Below are positions 60,946-64,000 of a stretch of 64,000 nucleotides of DNA, piece after piece; the stretch's first letter is position 1; every line of letters starts with the position of its first letter. The position numbers and the translations under genes are program-made. The DNA is from Acetobacter musti (GTDB lineage Bacteria; Pseudomonadota; Alphaproteobacteria; Acetobacterales; Acetobacteraceae): NCBI RefSeq assembly GCF_011516835.1, contig NZ_WOTB01000013.1, positions 62,001-126,000 on the forward strand, in the 5' to 3' direction. The notes under the pieces are model-generated. The model worked only from the letters and a program-made list of their open reading frames with translations. It did no database searches and was not told the DNA's origin.

Positions 60946-61965
60946 TCATTCATGAGCGGATTGCCGGTCTGTTTCCCGTTTCCTGACCATGCCGTTTGCT
61001 ACCTTAAACAATTTGTATGGTGCCGATTGCCGGGCGACTTCCGTCCGGACAACTGGCGGCAGACCAAAGCTGGCAAGAAATTTTGCACTTTTTGCTGATC
61101 CAAAACTATCGAAATCAAAACCAAGTCCCATCTCGCTGGCCATCTGGATGGCACTCCATAGTAAAAGTGCATTTACACCTCCAACCCCGCAGGCCGGGTC
61201 CCGGGCCGATTGCCAGAAATAAGCATATTCCGAGCCCCAGACGATAATAGAGGCTGCAATATTTTTCCCGGATTCATTGCTGGCGATTAGTATCGTCGAC
61301 TGATTTCTTAATCTTGCAGCATTATATATATTTTCCATAATACGGAAATCATTGGTATTTTTTTCTTCCGGATTATTGATCAGAGACAGTTTTCTGAATT
61401 CAGAAAAATCGCCTTCTTCTTTAATACAAACTTTTCGACCCGCTGACCTGATGACATTGCGGGTTTTCTGGTCGCAGTTTTTCCACACATCTTCAATATC
61501 GACGCCCTGAGGTACGCGAAATGTAAATAATTCCTCGCAGTTAAAGTCCAGTAATGCGAAACCAAAAACTGTTTCGTCGCCAGGGGGAAGCCGGAGTCTG
61601 ATACTGTCATGTTCCGGTAATTTCTGAACAAAATCGTCGACAAGATTCCGTATATTCTGCATGCGTTTAAACGGTTTTGAAGGCGGTAGTGACAGGACCG
61701 GCCCCAGCGTCCGCGTATAAACAGGCATCCCTATGCAGGTAAACAGAAACCGCTTTTGCCTGAATATTGGCATATGCAATGAAACACTATCACAGTTTTT
61801 AACTTCAATAATTTCATAACGCCCATCCGTTGCAGCATCCATCCACCACAACTCCTGAAACGGAGAGGTGTGTATCCGGTTATTTCCTGAGTATTTCGTG
61901 TTATCTCTGACCGGGGAGGCTACCAGGCGGTTGTCGTACCATAATCCGGGCGAATTTATTAACAT
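60946..61965 (-). CDS. FemAB/GNAT-like acyltransferase, AT-rich
   Basis: A 339-residue protein of the FemAB-type double-GNAT (Acetyltransf_6) superfamily. The N-terminal SPFQELWWMDAATDGRYEIIEV and LGPVLSLPPSK segments and the C-terminal AASIIVWGSEYAYFWQSARDPACGVGGVNALLLWSAIQMASEMGLGFDFDSFGS resemble these enzymes, which transfer acyl or aminoacyl groups onto cell-wall or polysaccharide acceptors. The gene and its 5' flank are much more AT-rich than everything around, with codons such as AAA, AAT, ATA and TTT common, a sign of horizontal acquisition. Exact acceptor unknown. Confidence 0.75.
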   Translation of the reverse strand: MLINSPGLWYDNRLVASPVRDNTKYSGNNRIHTSPFQELWWMDAATDGRYEIIEVKNCDSVSLHMPIFRQKRFLFTCIGMPVYTRTLGPVLSLPPSKPFKRMQNIRNLVDDFVQKLPEHDSIRLRLPPGDETVFGFALLDFNCEELFTFRVPQGVDIEDVWKNCDQKTRNVIRSAGRKVCIKEEGDFSEFRKLSLINNPEEKNTNDFRIMENIYNAARLRNQSTILIASNESGKNIAASIIVWGSEYAYFWQSARDPACGVGGVNALLLWSAIQMASEMGLGFDFDSFGSAKSAKFLASFGLPPVVRTEVARQSAPYKLFKVANGMVRKRETDRQSAHE

Positions 61966-62384
61966 TGTTGCGTCCCGTTAAAAAAGATAAGCTTTTCAGG
62001 AAAGTGTATCTTTCTCATATGAAGGTTTAGTAATTCATACCAGAGAAATTACTTATTCGTTCTTTCTGTCTAAAAATTAACATATCATGACATCGGCGCA
62101 ACATTGGCCAGATCAAACCCCGTAGCCGAAGCGGGGAAACAAGCCGTCTCTGCCGCCAGCCCGACATCCTTCAGGGAGCTAACCGGCCCCGACATCCGGC
62201 AGAACAGCATGAGCCACGCCTGTCCCCCTATGAAGAAACCACCAGACAGGAACCCGGCCCCGTCAGATCAGATTCTTCTGCCCCTTCCGTCATGGCCACC
62301 CCGTCACACCCGCCTTGCCCGGACGCGCCACCCCGGCCCATACACACGAAAACCGCAGACCAGACAGAATACAGGACCGAACCG
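61966..62384. other. Divergent region between acyltransferase gene and rlmH
   Basis: No gene supported. Bases 61966-62100 are AT-rich and continue the foreign-looking composition; from about 62100 composition returns to the genomic norm. Presumed promoters for both flanking genes. Confidence 0.4.
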
Positions 62385-62840
62385 ATGCGCCTCATCGCCA
62401 TAGGCCGCATGAAAGACGCCCACGAACGCGCCCTCATCGACCGCTACGTGAAGCGCCTCAGCCCGGCCCTCACCATCACCGAACTCCCCGACGGCAAAGG
62501 CTCGCCCGGCGAAATCAAACGCAGGGAAGGGGAGGCGCTGCTGGCCTCCCTCCCGGACCGCGCCTTCGTCGTCGCTCTCGACCTCGCCGGCAAAACCCCG
62601 ACCAGCGAAGCCTTCGCCGACATGCTCACCGGCTGGCTCGAAACCGGACGCCCGCTCTGCTTCCTCATTGGCGGCGCTGAAGGCCTCGACACCCCTGTCA
62701 TCACCCGCGCCGACGCCACCCTCTCCCTCGGCAGCCTCACCTGGCCCCACATGCTCGCCCGCATCATGCTCACCGAACAGCTCTACCGCGCCCGCGCCAT
62801 CGCTAGCGGCCATCCGTACCACCGCGCCGGACGCCCCTGA
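62385..62840 (+). CDS. rlmH: 23S rRNA (pseudouridine1915-N3)-methyltransferase
   Basis: SPOUT-class methyltransferase acting on 70S ribosomes at helix 69. The 151-residue protein starts MRLIAIGRMKDAHERALIDRYVKRL and shows FVVALDLAGKTPTSEAFA, CFLIGGAEGLD and the C-terminal LSLGSLTWPHMLARIMLTEQLYRARAIASGHPYHR with the knot motif. The ATG at 62385 is chosen by homology; the open frame extends 31 codons upstream. It would normally follow rsfS. Confidence 0.97.
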   Translation: MRLIAIGRMKDAHERALIDRYVKRLSPALTITELPDGKGSPGEIKRREGEALLASLPDRAFVVALDLAGKTPTSEAFADMLTGWLETGRPLCFLIGGAEGLDTPVITRADATLSLGSLTWPHMLARIMLTEQLYRARAIASGHPYHRAGRP

Positions 62841-63065
62841 AAAGACGACGAGAATAACCATGCAGCGGATAGTCTGCAAAGCGTCTGGTCAGCCCGCATC
62901 TATACTCAGCACGCATCTTAATAAGAAGTTAATAACACCTGTGCCAAATTTTTCATTCAGCGAATATTTACACACATCATAAGTTACACCTACCATTACC
63001 AAGCAAAAAGAGCGGTTCCTGCGCCGGCCGGAGCAGGGGAAGTCCTCTCATCCGGAGTGACGATC

Positions 63066-64000
63066 ATGATAGTGTATGAGGGCGAGGAACTCGTTCTTCA
63101 CCAGGCTGAAGGCGAAACAGACTACCTCCTCGTCACTTTCTCGGGCGCTTGGGAAACCGCCGATGCCACCCGGACTTTCTTCGCCGAGGAGCCCGCCCGG
63201 AAAAACCGGATCAGTTGTCTCGGCGTCACAACAAAGGTGGATTATTACTACATCTCTCCCGAAACGGATCACGTTCTCTCACTGATTCGTGATATCGCCG
63301 CAGGGTATTCACGGGTCATTCTTTTCGGCGTCTCGATGGGCGGATACGCCGCTCTGGCCTTCTCGCGCGCTCGGCGCCGACATCGTTTTCGCGGGTGCGC
63401 CGAAATGGTCCGTCGATCCGGGAGAATGCGAGATCGACGCCGACACCGTCCGGCGCAACTTCCGCGACGGCATGCAGGGCATGGGCGTCCGTCCGGATCA
63501 GGTTCAGGGACAGATCTATGTCGCCTGCGATCCCGCCGACCGCGAAGATGCGTATAATCTGACGAAAATAACCGAATATATCCCGGATATTCACTATATC
63601 CCGGTCTTCCACGCCGAACACGTCGTCATGAAAAGCCTGAACGGCTCAGCCGTGTTCGGAGCGCTGATCAGAACACTTCTGACCGGCGATCCCGAACTCC
63701 TGCGACGGTTCATCTCAGATGTCAGACGCAAAAACCCGACAAATATCAGAAACAGACTGGCTGTCGGACACGCCCGGCATCCGTTGCTCTGTTATCACAT
63801 GGTCAACGCCTTTTACGCCAGAGCCGGAGACACGTTCCGGGACCTGCTCGCCGGAGAAGCGCTCATCAGCCTTCTGATCTACAGACTCATCCGGGCCGGA
63901 TATAACCGGGAAGCCCGCGATCTCTTTGCCAGCGCAACCAGCCTCAGACTCACAGGCCGTCGCGCCACCGCTCCCCGCCACAGCGGCCCCGACGCCCCTC
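63066..64000 (+). pseudogene. Alpha/beta-hydrolase-like gene with frameshift, truncated by window end
   Basis: The first 100 codons (start ATG 63066, GGAG upstream) lead to GVSMGGYAALAFSR, a nucleophile elbow with a catalytic-type Ser. At about 63366-63370, in the run CGCGCGC, the sensible frame shifts. Downstream, frame +1 continues ALGADIVFAGAPKWSVDPGE and stays open to 64000, while the original frame turns into Arg-rich nonsense and stops at 63557. Loss of one GC dinucleotide, or gain of one base, explains it. The C-terminal part (IPVFHAEHVVMKSLNG) could carry the catalytic His. The family is not named. Could be a real pseudogene, phase variation or a sequencing error. Confidence 0.7.

Overview
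This 64-kb window is chromosomal DNA from a GC-rich alphaproteobacterium, most likely an acetic acid bacterium (Acetobacteraceae). I infer this from the gene order ftsZ-lpxC-bamD-recN-ligA behind a complete dcw cluster, from the family-typical proteins, and from GC-rich palindromic intergenic repeats of a kind I associate with that family. The placement rests on pattern recognition, not on a search.

Layout. Positions 1-4.6 kb carry gltX, two small envelope-type genes, the PPDK regulatory kinase/phosphorylase (ppsR) and a FkbM-type methyltransferase. Positions 4.8-7.5 kb hold ppdK. Positions 7.8-35.1 kb are almost entirely minus strand. Transcription runs from mraZ (right) through rsmH, an ftsL-like gene, ftsI, murE, murF, mraY, murD, ftsW, murG, murC, murB, ddl, ftsQ, ftsA and ftsZ, then lpxC, bamD, recN and ligA. 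Most dcw junctions overlap as ATGA, GTGA, TGATG or TAATG. Upstream of mraZ lie three phased TGGGA repeats, a strong candidate MraZ operator, and then the RNase P RNA gene. Positions 36.4-44.7 kb are looser accessory DNA: an HSL-type esterase, an SDR, a KGG-repeat stress protein, GrpB/UPF0157, a GST, small lipoproteins and a PRC-barrel protein, separated by long repeat-bearing intergenic regions. Positions 45-52.3 kb hold the rod-shape cluster mreB-mreC-mreD-mrdA-rodA plus a DUF3293 gene, again minus strand. Positions 53-54 kb hold two paralogous glycine-zipper lipoproteins. Positions 54.3-59.7 kb form a plus-strand run rplY-pth-ychF-proA-nadD-rsfS. A TyrA-like gene and an AT-rich acyltransferase-like gene, both on the minus strand, separate rsfS from rlmH. 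The window ends inside a frameshifted alpha/beta-hydrolase-like gene.

How the genes work together. The window encodes most of the peptidoglycan precursor pathway (MurB-G, Ddl, MraY), the divisome (FtsZAQLWI), the elongasome (MreBCD, PBP2, RodA), lipid A commitment (LpxC) and outer-membrane assembly (BamD). It also encodes DNA repair (RecN, LigA), translation and ribosome factors (L25, Pth, YchF, RsfS, RlmH, GltX, RNase P RNA) and the PPDK switch.

Most unusual features. (1) A dispersed element of about 150 bp with terminal inverted repeats and internal hairpins is present in at least four copies in both orientations; one copy appears to sit inside another, between mrdA and rodA. (2) A second dispersed repeat of about 165 bp occurs twice. 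(3) Degenerate short tandem repeats (13-30 bp) recur within or next to genes, many in frame and encoding low-complexity linkers or tails in FtsQ, RsmH, an esterase and upstream of NadD. (4) FtsL, FtsQ and FtsI carry unusually long low-complexity extensions. (5) A 58-codon ORF overlaps both mreD and mrdA.
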